49,280 nt of DNA from an uncultured bacterium (GTDB lineage: Bacteria; Patescibacteriota; Minisyncoccia; Moranbacterales; GWC2-37-73), in assembly GCA_903837175.1 (NCBI GenBank), contig CAILTR010000003.1, positions 1-49,280 on the forward strand, in the 5' to 3' direction. Position numbers and translations under genes: made by a program. Shown here in pieces: positions 23,149 to 31,289 of this stretch (position 1 is the stretch's first letter; the number at the start of each line of letters is the position of its first letter). A model generated the notes under the pieces. It was given only the letters and a program-made list of their open reading frames with translations. It was not told where the DNA came from and did not search any database.

Positions 23149-25671
23149 ATGGAAAAAGGGCCAATTGCGAAAAATTTTGTGTTTAATTCATATCAATTGC
23201 AGCCTGAGAAAAAGCAGGCTGTTTTTGGGTATGCGATTGAATTTGAAAATCGACCAACCTTGGAATTTTTTGAGACAATCATCTTTCCGAAAAAAATATC
23301 ACTTGAAAATATTCCAGCTGAGCTGTTGGAAAATGTTTTGCAAAGCGTGCATTTGATGCTGGGAATTAGCTACTTCAAACTTTATTGTCCGCCGAAAATA
23401 AAATTGTTTAAATTAATTTCCAAGGAGCAGGCAGAATTTTTCAATGTGGTTTATCGAAAAGGTTTGGGGGAATTTTTCTTTCAAAACAAAATTGATCCAC
23501 AAGGCTTGATTGAATTTCCGCATAGCTCGAAATTGAAAATAAAAAGTTACGACTTGAAAAGAAAACAACGAATGTTGGTGGGAATTGGTGGCGGGAAGGA
23601 TTCGATTGTGGGCGGAGAGCTTCTCAGGCAGCACGGCGAAAAAATAGTTGCCTTTTTGGTGGAAACTCAGAAGTCATCTCCTGTCTCAGATTTGGTCATT
23701 GAAAAAATGAATATTCCATCTTTTAGGATTCAGCGAAAATTGGATGAAAAAATATTTTTTAGTCATGATGGGGCATATAATGGGCATATCCCGATTTCGG
23801 CCGTGTTTGCTTTTCTGGGTTACCTGACAGCACTTTTGTATGATTATTCGGCCGTTGTTGTTGCAAATGAACATAGTAGCAATTTTGGGAACATTAATTA
23901 CAAAGGCGAAGAAATTAATCATCAATGGAGTAAATCTTCGGAATTTGAAAAAATGTTTCAAACTTATTCAAAAACATTTTTTTCTGCTGACATTAGATAT
24001 TTTTCAATTTTGCGTCCTTTTTACGAAATCAGAATCGTGGAGATGCTGACCAAGTATAAGAAATATTTTCCTGTTTTTACTAGTTGCAATAGTAGCTATC
24101 TGATTCGCAAGGAACGAGAGAAAAATCTTTGGTGTGGGTATTGCGCTAAATGTGGTTTTGTTTTTACGCTACTTTCAGCTTTTTTAAGCAAAAAAGAATT
24201 GCTGGCAATTTTCAAGAAAAATTTGTATGAAGATCAAAAATTGCTGCCGATGTTTGAGGATATTTTTGGTTTTGGAAAAATGAAACCTTTTAATTGCGTG
24301 GGGACTTTTAATGAATCGCAAGCAGCGTTATATTTGGCACGGAAAAATTTTGGCGAAACTTTTATTTTGAAAAAACTTTTACCAAAAATAAAAAATCCAG
24401 AAAAACTGGTTGAAGAAGTTTTTAAAATCAATCAGGTTGAAACTTTGCCAGAAAATTTCAGATTACTTGGACTGCATAATGTCCTGATTCTTGGTTATGG
24501 CAAAGAAGGAAAGATGACAGAAAAATATCTGAAAAAATATTTTCCAAAATTAAAACTTGGGATTGCTGATGAAAGTTTGGCTGAAAATTATTTGGAAAAT
24601 CAAAAAAAGTATGATTTAGCAATTAAAACACCTGGAATTAAGAAAGAAAAAGTTTTGATTCCCTATGTTACAGCCACGAATTTGTTTTTTGCGCAAAACA
24701 AAAATTTTACAATTGGTGTGACTGGGAGCAAGGGCAAAAGCACCACCGCTTCTTTAATTGCTGTAATTTTAAAAGAGGCTGGCAAAAAAGTTCGGCTGTT
24801 GGGAAATATTGGCACTCCGATGCTGGGAGCGTTGCTAGGCAAGATTGATCCTGAAGAAATTTTTGTGTTGGAACTTTCCAGTTATCAACTGGATGACATT
24901 GCTTATTCGCCAAACATTGCCGTGGCATTGAATTTTTTTCCGGAACACATGGATTATCACGGTGGAGTTGAGAATTATTATCAAGCCAAGAAGAAAATTG
25001 TTTCTTTCCAGAATTCTGAAGATGTTTTTGTTTATAACGCTAAAGATCAAAAACTTAAAAACTGGGCTAGCGCAACAGTGGCGCAAAAAAAGTCTTTTGC
25101 TGGAATTGCATTGGATGGTTTTGAGTCAGCACTTTTAGGCCGACATAATCAAGACAATATTCGTGCGGCAGTGACGGTGGCGAGAGAATTTGGAGTTTCA
25201 GATATTGTAATTAAAAAGGCGCTTAAAAAATTCAGGCCACTTTCACATCGGCTTGAGTTTGTTGGAAAATTTAAGGGCATTGATTTTTTTGACGATGCAA
25301 TTTCAACCACCCCAGAGTCGACTATGATGGCCTTGGAAGCAATTGAAAACGTTGGAACTATTTTTCTGGGCGGGCAAGATCGTGGCTATGATTTTTCCAG
25401 GCTTGAAAAGCAAATCCACAAAAAGGGCATCAAGAACGTGGTGCTTTTCCCAGATAGTGGCAAAAGAATTTTCAAATCAAAAAAGGGACTTAACATTTTG
25501 GAAACAAAAAGCATGAATGAGGCGGTGGCATTTGCTTTTGAAAATACACCAAAAGGCTTAGTCTGCTTGCTTTCAACCGCTTCGCCGAGTTATAGCGTGT
25601 GGAAAAACTTTGAAGAAAAGGGCGAACAGTTTCAATTTTGGGTTAAGAAATTGTCAAAGACTGAAAAATAA
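23149..25671 (+). CDS. murL-murD: MurL-MurD fusion: L-Glu epimerase plus UDP-MurNAc-L-Ala glutamate ligase
   Basis: 840 residues. The N-terminal part (about 1-440) matches the MurL type: PP-loop motif GIGGGKDSIVGGELL (about 145-160), EHSSNFGN, and a cysteine cluster C(x)2C(x)2C in WCGYCAKCGF (about 330). MurL epimerises the terminal L-Glu of UDP-MurNAc-L-Ala-L-Glu to D-Glu. The C-terminal part is a Mur ligase of MurD type: an N-terminal Rossmann segment ILGYGKEG (about 446), P-loop GVTGSKGKSTT (about 523), LELSSYQLD, HMDYHG, RLEFV, and FLGGQDRGYDF. In Xanthomonas these are separate adjacent proteins (MurD2 adds L-Glu, MurL inverts it). Here one chain would do both steps without free D-Glu. 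Its own promoter and terminator make it a single-gene unit. Confidence 0.85.
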   Translation: MEKGPIAKNFVFNSYQLQPEKKQAVFGYAIEFENRPTLEFFETIIFPKKISLENIPAELLENVLQSVHLMLGISYFKLYCPPKIKLFKLISKEQAEFFNVVYRKGLGEFFFQNKIDPQGLIEFPHSSKLKIKSYDLKRKQRMLVGIGGGKDSIVGGELLRQHGEKIVAFLVETQKSSPVSDLVIEKMNIPSFRIQRKLDEKIFFSHDGAYNGHIPISAVFAFLGYLTALLYDYSAVVVANEHSSNFGNINYKGEEINHQWSKSSEFEKMFQTYSKTFFSADIRYFSILRPFYEIRIVEMLTKYKKYFPVFTSCNSSYLIRKEREKNLWCGYCAKCGFVFTLLSAFLSKKELLAIFKKNLYEDQKLLPMFEDIFGFGKMKPFNCVGTFNESQAALYLARKNFGETFILKKLLPKIKNPEKLVEEVFKINQVETLPENFRLLGLHNVLILGYGKEGKMTEKYLKKYFPKLKLGIADESLAENYLENQKKYDLAIKTPGIKKEKVLIPYVTATNLFFAQNKNFTIGVTGSKGKSTTASLIAVILKEAGKKVRLLGNIGTPMLGALLGKIDPEEIFVLELSSYQLDDIAYSPNIAVALNFFPEHMDYHGGVENYYQAKKKIVSFQNSEDVFVYNAKDQKLKNWASATVAQKKSFAGIALDGFESALLGRHNQDNIRAAVTVAREFGVSDIVIKKALKKFRPLSHRLEFVGKFKGIDFFDDAISTTPESTMMALEAIENVGTIFLGGQDRGYDFSRLEKQIHKKGIKNVVLFPDSGKRIFKSKKGLNILETKSMNEAVAFAFENTPKGLVCLLSTASPSYSVWKNFEEKGEQFQFWVKKLSKTEK

Positions 25672-25716
25672 AGTGTGACAGAAGTTGGCGACCGTCAAGA
25701 TGTGTCACACTTTTTT
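25669..25716 (+). terminator. GTGTGAC-family hairpin terminator
   Basis: AAAGTGTGACA and TGTCACACTTTTTT with GGCGACCGTC inside. It overlaps the murL-murD stop codon and matches the copies at 22287 and 23003. Confidence 0.8.
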
Positions 25717-25832
25717 GAGAGAGTTTTTTTGTTTTTTTTGTTTGGGTATTCCTTTGCTGGGTTGGTTTGATTTTTGGAGTGTGTTAAACTTGGGTAGGAT
25801 TTCTGTAATAAATTAGTTAAAATTTAAAATAA

Positions 25833-27032
25833 ATGAAAATTCAAAAGGATAAGTTGATTATAATGACGACGGTGTTTATTGATGTGTTGGGGGTGGGGAT
25901 TATTATTCCGGTGCTACCTTTTTATGTGGAAAGCTTTGGAGTTTCTTCTTTTGTGGTGACGTTGCTTTTTTCAGTGTTTGCGCTTTTTTCTTTTGTGAGC
26001 GGACCATTTTTGGGAGCGCTTTCGGATCGGATTGGCAGAAGACCGGTTTTGATTTTGAGCATTGCTAGCACAGCCTTGGGTTGGTTTGTGTTTGCTGGCG
26101 CAAATGCAGTGTGGGTTTTGTTTTTGGGACGCATTATCGACGGAGCGGCAGCTGGAAATTTTCCGATTGCGCAAAGTTATTTATTAGATATTGCCAAAGA
26201 TGAAAAAGAACGCACTTCGAGTTTGGGAGTCATCGGAGCGGTTTTTGGCGTCGGGTTTATTATTGGACCATTCTTGGGTGCGATGCTTAGCACCATTTCT
26301 CCAGCTTTTCCATTTTGGTTTGTGGGAGCCTTAGCTTTGCTGAATATGGTTGGCGCCTTTTTCTTTTTACCAGAAACTCATCACAACCGAACAGTATCCG
26401 AGAAAAAAATTGAAGTTAATCCTTTTTTACCTTTGCTTCGGGCGGCTAAAGATAAAACTCTACGCTTGCGATATTTTGCATTCTTTCTTTATGGAACTGC
26501 TTTTGCCTTGATGAACGGAATCTTTTCGCTTTTCGTAAAAGAACTTTTTGGTTGGTCGGCTTCGGTTATTGGTTATCTTTTTGCTGGGATGGGAATTATT
26601 TTAGTTTTTAATCAAACTATTTTTTTAAAAAAGATTTGGCTTAAATATTTTACGGAGAGACAATTGGAAGTTTGGTTTTTTCCAGTCATGGCGGGAAGCT
26701 TTCTGCTGATGGATTTGAAGAATCCAACCTTGTTTATTTTAGGTATAATTTTAATTACTTTTTCTCAATCAACTTTGCGGGTGGTTCTTTCAAGCGCGAT
26801 TGCTAAGGCTGGTGGAGCCAATCGTCGAGGAGAAGTGATGGGTACCTCAGCTTCGATTATTTCAGCCTCAATGATTGTCGGACCACTCATCGGTGGAGCC
26901 TTGTTTGTGAGAAATTTGCATTGGCCCTTTTTGCTGAGCTCAATTTTACTGCTGGTTGCTTTTTGGCTAGCTAAAAAATGTTGCGAGAGCGAAAAAATCC
27001 TCCAGCCAGAACGGGTGGAAGTGATTGGGTAG
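25833..27032 (+). CDS. MFS transporter, TetA/multidrug type
   Basis: 399 residues with about 12 hydrophobic helices. Between helices 2 and 3 is the MFS motif A in the form GALSDRIGRRPVL, and helix 1 begins with the drug-transporter style VFIDVLGVGIIIPVLPF (compare the DxxGxGxIxPVLP of TetA and DHA1 pumps). Helix 5 carries GVIGAVFGVGFIIGPFLGA (motif C type). It is predicted to expel a drug or metabolite against protons, and the substrate cannot be told. It stands between the cell-wall fusion gene and a CYTH gene. A G-rich repeat follows its stop codon. Confidence 0.9.
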   Translation: MKIQKDKLIIMTTVFIDVLGVGIIIPVLPFYVESFGVSSFVVTLLFSVFALFSFVSGPFLGALSDRIGRRPVLILSIASTALGWFVFAGANAVWVLFLGRIIDGAAAGNFPIAQSYLLDIAKDEKERTSSLGVIGAVFGVGFIIGPFLGAMLSTISPAFPFWFVGALALLNMVGAFFFLPETHHNRTVSEKKIEVNPFLPLLRAAKDKTLRLRYFAFFLYGTAFALMNGIFSLFVKELFGWSASVIGYLFAGMGIILVFNQTIFLKKIWLKYFTERQLEVWFFPVMAGSFLLMDLKNPTLFILGIILITFSQSTLRVVLSSAIAKAGGANRRGEVMGTSASIISASMIVGPLIGGALFVRNLHWPFLLSSILLLVAFWLAKKCCESEKILQPERVEVIG

Positions 27033-27046
27033 GGGAAAAAAGCATT

Positions 27047-27086
27047 GGGGCTCTTGGGGTTGTTGGGGTGATTGGGTAAACTGGGG
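27047..27086 (+). repeat. G-rich repeat with G-quadruplex pattern
   Basis: Five G-runs of 3-4 separated by five- or six-base loops (GGGGCTCTTGGGG and onward), on the coding strand 15 bases after the MFS stop. Three similar tracts follow other genes in the window. Confidence 0.7.
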
Positions 27087-27107
27087 AAGTATAAAGAATA
27101 AAAAAAT

Positions 27108-27719
27108 ATGATTGAAGTTGAAAAAAAGTTTCAATTAAATAAGATTGAGTTAAAAAAACTACTGGAAGGGGCAGAGTTTTTAGGTGAGCAAACTTTTAGG
27201 GATCTTTACTACGACACTGCCGATTTTAACTTGTCGAAAAATAATATCTGGCTTCGAAAACGAGGAGAGCAGTTCCAACTAAAATTGCCAGTAGCTGGAA
27301 ATGAAAAACTGCAAACTCAGACAACGCAATATCAAGAAATTGAGGGCGAAGAGAAAATTCGCGAAATTTTTGCAATCCCGCCAATTGCTGATTTCGAAAT
27401 GGATATTGAAAAATTTGGTTATGGTATTTTTTGCGACCTTACAACAATTCGAAAAAAATATCAGAAAGCAGGTTTCACAATTGATTTAGATCAAACCGTT
27501 TCAAATTTAACTGGCGAACAAGATTTTTCTTATCAAATTGTTGAGATAGAATTAATGGTCGAAGGTCAAGCTGAAATTTTAAGCGCAGCTGAGAAAATTA
27601 GCGCTTTCGCTGAAAAAAATAAATTTGGGGTGAAGAAAGTACGAGGTAAGGTTTTAGAATATCTTTTTCAAAAAAAACCAGGGCATTATAAGGGGATTAA
27701 AGGGGGAGAAGGGGAGTAG
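27108..27719 (+). CDS. CYTH domain protein (thiamine-triphosphatase-like)
   Basis: 203 residues with a single CYTH (triphosphate tunnel) domain. The signature EVEKKF (3-8) supplies the ExExK-type start. RDLYYDTADFNL and IWLRKRGEQFQLKLP give the basic substrate-binding strands, and VEIELMVEG the acidic metal strand. The family includes thiamine triphosphatases, tripolyphosphatases and class IV adenylate cyclases. The YYDT...WLRKR pattern is closest to ThTPase-type enzymes. The start is the first ATG in frame. The C-terminal tail KGIKGGEGE is encoded by the G-rich repeat at 27692, so the 3' end has grown into that repeat. Confidence 0.85.
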   Translation: MIEVEKKFQLNKIELKKLLEGAEFLGEQTFRDLYYDTADFNLSKNNIWLRKRGEQFQLKLPVAGNEKLQTQTTQYQEIEGEEKIREIFAIPPIADFEMDIEKFGYGIFCDLTTIRKKYQKAGFTIDLDQTVSNLTGEQDFSYQIVEIELMVEGQAEILSAAEKISAFAEKNKFGVKKVRGKVLEYLFQKKPGHYKGIKGGEGE

Positions 27720-27741
27720 GGGAAAGGGGGAGGGTAGGGAG
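27692..27741 (+). repeat. G-rich repeat across the CYTH stop codon
   Basis: Runs of three to five G's separated by one to five bases, spanning the last codons of the CYTH gene to the end of the convergent comF gene. It matches the G-quadruplex pattern. Confidence 0.7.
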
Positions 27742-27742
27742 G

Positions 27743-28486
27743 TTATTTTTTTCCGTAGTCTCGCTTGGCAATGACGACAGCCCAGACTTCTTTGGCATCA
27801 GCTTCTTTAAGAATGCGGGCGCACTCGAAGATGGTGGAACCGGTGGTGGCGATGTCGTCAACTAAAAGAATTCTTTTGTTTTTTATTTTAGCTTGATTTG
27901 TAATCGTAAAGGCGTCACGGACATTCTGATGGCGCTGGGTATGATTTTTAAGACTCATTTGTGGTAAAGTATAACGTTGGCGGATTAAGAGCTCTGCAGT
28001 TGTTTCCAAGACAAATTCTGGCAGTAGATTGCTAGCCAGATTTTCAGCTAAGTGGGAAGCTTGATTGAAACCTCTCCAGCGCAATCTGCGAGGATGAAGT
28101 GGAATTGGCAGAATGAGATCCGGCAAGGGCAGATCATAGTCTTGGAGAATTTTTAATATAAGTTGCGAAAGTGGTTTGGCTAAAGTTTCCAGAAAGCGAT
28201 ATTTATAAAGATGAACTGCCTTGGAAACCAATGGCTCCTGGTAACTAGTAGCGACTAGCAGCCCAGTCAGGGGGGATTTATTTTTGCAGGTAAAGCAAGC
28301 ACGTCCATCAGGCGTAATTATCTTTTCGCAGTGAGGACAAAATTGTTGGTTGCGAAGCTTAATCTTTTTCAAGCAACTATCGCAAAGCCAATAACTTTCA
28401 GTTTGGCAACCGAGACAATGAATAGGAAAAAAAACATCAAGTATGAAGGATTTAATTTTTTGAAAATAAAAAGTTGCGTTATCCAC
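27743..28486 (-). CDS. comF: ComF family protein
   Basis: 247 residues. The N-terminal zinc-ribbon region has cysteine pairs at about 24/27, 36/39, 50/53 and 64/67 (CLGC, CDSC, CPHC, CFTC). A phosphoribosyltransferase domain follows, with PRPP motif RILLVDDIATTGSTI (about 202-216). ComF proteins are needed for natural transformation in several bacteria, acting on incoming single-stranded DNA with primosomal or recombination factors. The type IV pilus operon begins 90 bases away on the other strand, so pilus-driven DNA uptake plus ComF is a coherent inference. The start at 28486 is the first ATG of the conserved N-terminus. Confidence 0.9.
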   Translation of the reverse strand: MDNATFYFQKIKSFILDVFFPIHCLGCQTESYWLCDSCLKKIKLRNQQFCPHCEKIITPDGRACFTCKNKSPLTGLLVATSYQEPLVSKAVHLYKYRFLETLAKPLSQLILKILQDYDLPLPDLILPIPLHPRRLRWRGFNQASHLAENLASNLLPEFVLETTAELLIRQRYTLPQMSLKNHTQRHQNVRDAFTITNQAKIKNKRILLVDDIATTGSTIFECARILKEADAKEVWAVVIAKRDYGKK

Positions 28487-28506
28487 AATAATAGCAAAAT
28501 TACTTG

Positions 28507-28535
28507 TTGTGAGTTTTTTAAAGATATGGTATGAT
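28507..28535 (+). promoter_or_regulatory. promoter of the pilus operon
   Basis: TTGTGA at 28507-28512, a 17-base spacer and TATGAT at 28530-28535, about 40 bases before the pilM ATG. Confidence 0.5.
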
Positions 28536-28575
28536 TTTTGTATCAGTTATACTTTAGTTTAACATAAAAATAAAC

Positions 28576-29700
28576 ATGCTTGAATTATTTAAAATAAAAA
28601 AGAATCATTTTGTTGGGATTGATTTTGGAACAGCTTCAATCAAAGTTGTGGAACTTTCTTATGTTGATCAGAAAACTATTCTGGAGAATTATGGCTTTGT
28701 TGAATTGGGCTTAGCTAATCGTGGCAACATGAAACCGACTTCATTGGAGCAAGTCTTAAATGATTCGCTAAAAAAAATACTGGCCAAAATGAATATTCAT
28801 AATGCGCCAGCTTTTGTTTCTATTCCAGGCTTCAGTGGCTTAGTGGCTATTATTGAATTACCTAGTATGCCAGCGGAAGATCTAACTAAAGCGATTCAGT
28901 TTGAGGCGCATAAATATATTCCTAGCGCTCTGGATGAAATTGCCCTGAGTTGGGAAGTTGTTGAGAAGAAAGAGGAGCAAGGAGAAGTTAAGGATAATGA
29001 TAATTTTATTTCAAAGCTTAAATTAAAAAATGAATCAGACAGTAAGTCTGGCGAAAAGATTAAGGTTTTATTAGTGGCCGCTCCGAAGAAGGATATTGAG
29101 CATTATGATCGGCTGGTTTCTGGGGCTGGTCTGGAAGTAAAAGCGATAGAACTAGAAACTTTTTCAATTGCGCGCTCTTTAGTGGGCGACGAACCAGGCG
29201 TTTTCTTGATCGTGGATATTGGTTCTAGGACGACCAATCTTATTTTAGTTGAAAAAGGGCTTATTCAGGCCAATCGTAATATTGACGCAGGTGGAGAGGA
29301 AATAACTTCGGCCATTGTAGATATGTTAAGAATCTCTCGCTCAAGAGCAGAAGTATTTAAAAAAGAAGGGAAGGATATTCTTAATAGTAACGAATCACCC
29401 CTAGTCGTTCCAGTCTTGGATTTAATTGTTGGGGAACTTCACAGGGTTATTAGTGCGTATAAGGAAAAGAATAAGGGAAGTAAACTTGATGCGATAATCC
29501 TTTCTGGCGGTACTTCTAAAATGGTGGGCATTGAAGAATATTTTGCGCATGCCTTGGGCGAGGAAGTTCGAATCGGAAATCCCTGGAGAGCGATTGCGGT
29601 TGGCAGTGAAATGGCCCCACTTACGAAGGCATTGGGTGCTTCATTTGCGGTAGCACTTGGTTTAGCTTTGCGCGGAGTAGAAGATTATAAAAAGAAGTAA
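28576..29700 (+). CDS. pilM: type IV pilus assembly protein PilM
   Basis: 374 residues, an actin-like ATPase fold of the PilM/FtsA class. GIDFGTASIKVVEL (about 14-27) is the phosphate-1 motif, VDIGSRTTNLILVE (about 213-226) the phosphate-2 motif and ILSGGTSKMVGI the adenosine motif. PilM is the cytoplasmic ring protein that binds the N-terminus of PilN and links the inner-membrane platform to the motors. It is the first gene of the T4P operon and has its own promoter. A 40-residue charged stretch (about 138-170) is longer than usual. Confidence 0.92.
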   Translation: MLELFKIKKNHFVGIDFGTASIKVVELSYVDQKTILENYGFVELGLANRGNMKPTSLEQVLNDSLKKILAKMNIHNAPAFVSIPGFSGLVAIIELPSMPAEDLTKAIQFEAHKYIPSALDEIALSWEVVEKKEEQGEVKDNDNFISKLKLKNESDSKSGEKIKVLLVAAPKKDIEHYDRLVSGAGLEVKAIELETFSIARSLVGDEPGVFLIVDIGSRTTNLILVEKGLIQANRNIDAGGEEITSAIVDMLRISRSRAEVFKKEGKDILNSNESPLVVPVLDLIVGELHRVISAYKEKNKGSKLDAIILSGGTSKMVGIEEYFAHALGEEVRIGNPWRAIAVGSEMAPLTKALGASFAVALGLALRGVEDYKKK

Positions 29701-29830
29701 GGATATAAATCACTAATCAACCCGAATCAATGATATAAATCGCTAAACGACACGAATTTTTCACTAATAATCACGAATTGGAAATATGAAGTGATTAGAG
29801 ATAATTCGGGACAAATTAGCGCTTGATTCG
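29701..29830 (+). repeat. degenerate CACTAATNN/CGAATT repeat
   Basis: Variants of AATCACTAATCAACCCGAAT, GACACGAATTTTTCACTAAT and AATCACGAATT fill the pilM-pilN gap, partly as inverted copies (AATTCGGGACAAATTAGCG). No ORF. Confidence 0.55.
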
Positions 29831-29846
29831 AGATTTATTTAAAAAT

Positions 29847-30368
29847 ATGACTACAATTAATTTACAACAAGAACAAAAAAGAGAAGAGATGGTGAGCGGG
29901 GCGAGTAAGCTGAACACGAGCCTGATATTTTTTATAGTTGTCTCTGTGACTTTTTTAGTTGCTTGGGGCGGGTTAACTTTTGGTTCGATGGCTATTGAAA
30001 AAAAGAATGCCGATGTTAAAACTGAAATAACTGTATCTAATACTTCACTGAATGAAAAAAAACTCGTTGATGAAGTTTTTGATTTACAAACTAGGTTGGG
30101 ACTGATTAAGAGTAATTTAGCAGCAAAGCCTGAGCTTAGTGGTGTCTTGGATAAGGTGGCGAAGGTTGTGATTCCTGGCATTGTTTTTTCTGCCTATAGC
30201 GCTAAGGATAAACAACTTATAATAACGCTAAATGGGCCCAGTTTTGATCTTATCTCAAAGCAGATTTTTAATTTTAAACAAGCTGATTTTTCTACTGGGG
30301 CCGACGTGCTCAGTTTAGCTAGAGATCCTAAGGGAATTAAATGTCAAGTGGCGGTGCACCTTAAATAA
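29847..30368 (+). CDS. pilN: PilN-like pilus assembly protein
   Basis: 173 residues from the ATG at 29847. The short cytoplasmic start MTTINLQQEQKREE resembles the PilM-binding INLLP segment of PilN. A single membrane helix (about 30-52, LIFFIVVSVTFLVAWGGLTFG) is followed by a coiled-coil and a ferredoxin-like periplasmic domain. It joins PilO in the inner-membrane alignment subcomplex. An earlier in-frame start at 29823 is rejected because it lies in repeat DNA and would spoil the conserved N-terminus. Sequence identity to known PilN is low, so the call leans on position and topology. Confidence 0.8.
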   Translation: MTTINLQQEQKREEMVSGASKLNTSLIFFIVVSVTFLVAWGGLTFGSMAIEKKNADVKTEITVSNTSLNEKKLVDEVFDLQTRLGLIKSNLAAKPELSGVLDKVAKVVIPGIVFSAYSAKDKQLIITLNGPSFDLISKQIFNFKQADFSTGADVLSLARDPKGIKCQVAVHLK

Positions 30369-30446
30369 AAGATATGAGTTTGTAATTTCATTAAATAAGC
30401 AGCCACTATTTTTGTTTCAATTAACAAGATAGCGGAAAATAAAAAA

Positions 30447-31223
30447 ATGAGTTTGAAATATTTGTTTTTTCCAGTCGTTTTATTTTTAGCGGCAGTTGCT
30501 TTCTGGCTTTTTATTTGGCCAGCGATCATGTCTTTACAAACCGTTAATAATGAATATAAGGTTAGTCAAAAAAACTTAATAAACGTTCAAGAAAAGAGGA
30601 CTGCCTTAGAGACGCTAAATTCGCAATTGAAAAGTGGTGATAAAAATGGTGCGCTAGTAGCTGAATACTTACCAACCCAAAAATCGGAAGAAAAGATTAT
30701 TGGACAAGTGAATTCTTTAGCAAGCGCTGCGGGTATTTTTCTAGACAATATTGAAATAACCAAATCACAAGAACAAAGTGCTAGCATAACAAATCTGGCC
30801 CCTGTTCCTGTTGGTATTGTTGGCGCAGAACCCTTGGCAGTCGTCCCGGTTGTTGCGAATACTCAGGCTGTAGTTACGGTTTCTGGTGATTATAATAAAC
30901 TGAAGGCCTTTTTTGATGGAATTCAGCATATGCCTCTTTTTAATTCAGTTAAATCTCTGGAGATAACTTCCCTTGAAAAAACGCTAACGGATCCTAATGC
31001 TACTGCGGTGAAAACTCCAGAGTTTATTATTAGCGCTAAGCTGACGCTTGATTTTGGGCACTTGAATCGCGTTCAAATTGATAATAATAATTTAAAAAGT
31101 TTCCAGCCTGAAATTGACAGTAAAACCTTGCAAAACTTAGGGGCATACATAGCTACTAAGGATGTTCCCGCAATCAATACTAGTGACATTACGACTGGGG
31201 TTAGCAATCCATTTCTCCCTTAA
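30447..31223 (+). CDS. pilO: PilO-like pilus assembly protein
   Basis: 258 residues. An N-terminal membrane helix (about 6-27, FFPVVLFLAAVAFWLFIWPA) leads into a coiled-coil (about 30-65) and a periplasmic domain with the VTVSGDYNKLKAFFDGIQ segment typical of PilO. PilO pairs with PilN beneath the secretin or, in organisms without an outer membrane, stabilises the platform. It lies between pilN and pilB in standard order. There is no pilP or pilQ secretin gene in the window, consistent with a monoderm-type envelope. Confidence 0.82.
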   Translation: MSLKYLFFPVVLFLAAVAFWLFIWPAIMSLQTVNNEYKVSQKNLINVQEKRTALETLNSQLKSGDKNGALVAEYLPTQKSEEKIIGQVNSLASAAGIFLDNIEITKSQEQSASITNLAPVPVGIVGAEPLAVVPVVANTQAVVTVSGDYNKLKAFFDGIQHMPLFNSVKSLEITSLEKTLTDPNATAVKTPEFIISAKLTLDFGHLNRVQIDNNNLKSFQPEIDSKTLQNLGAYIATKDVPAINTSDITTGVSNPFLP

Positions 31224-31289
31224 TCTTTATTCGGAGACTAAGTCTATTATTAGACAAGTTTAAATTTCATTAAGTTGCGTTTATTACCT

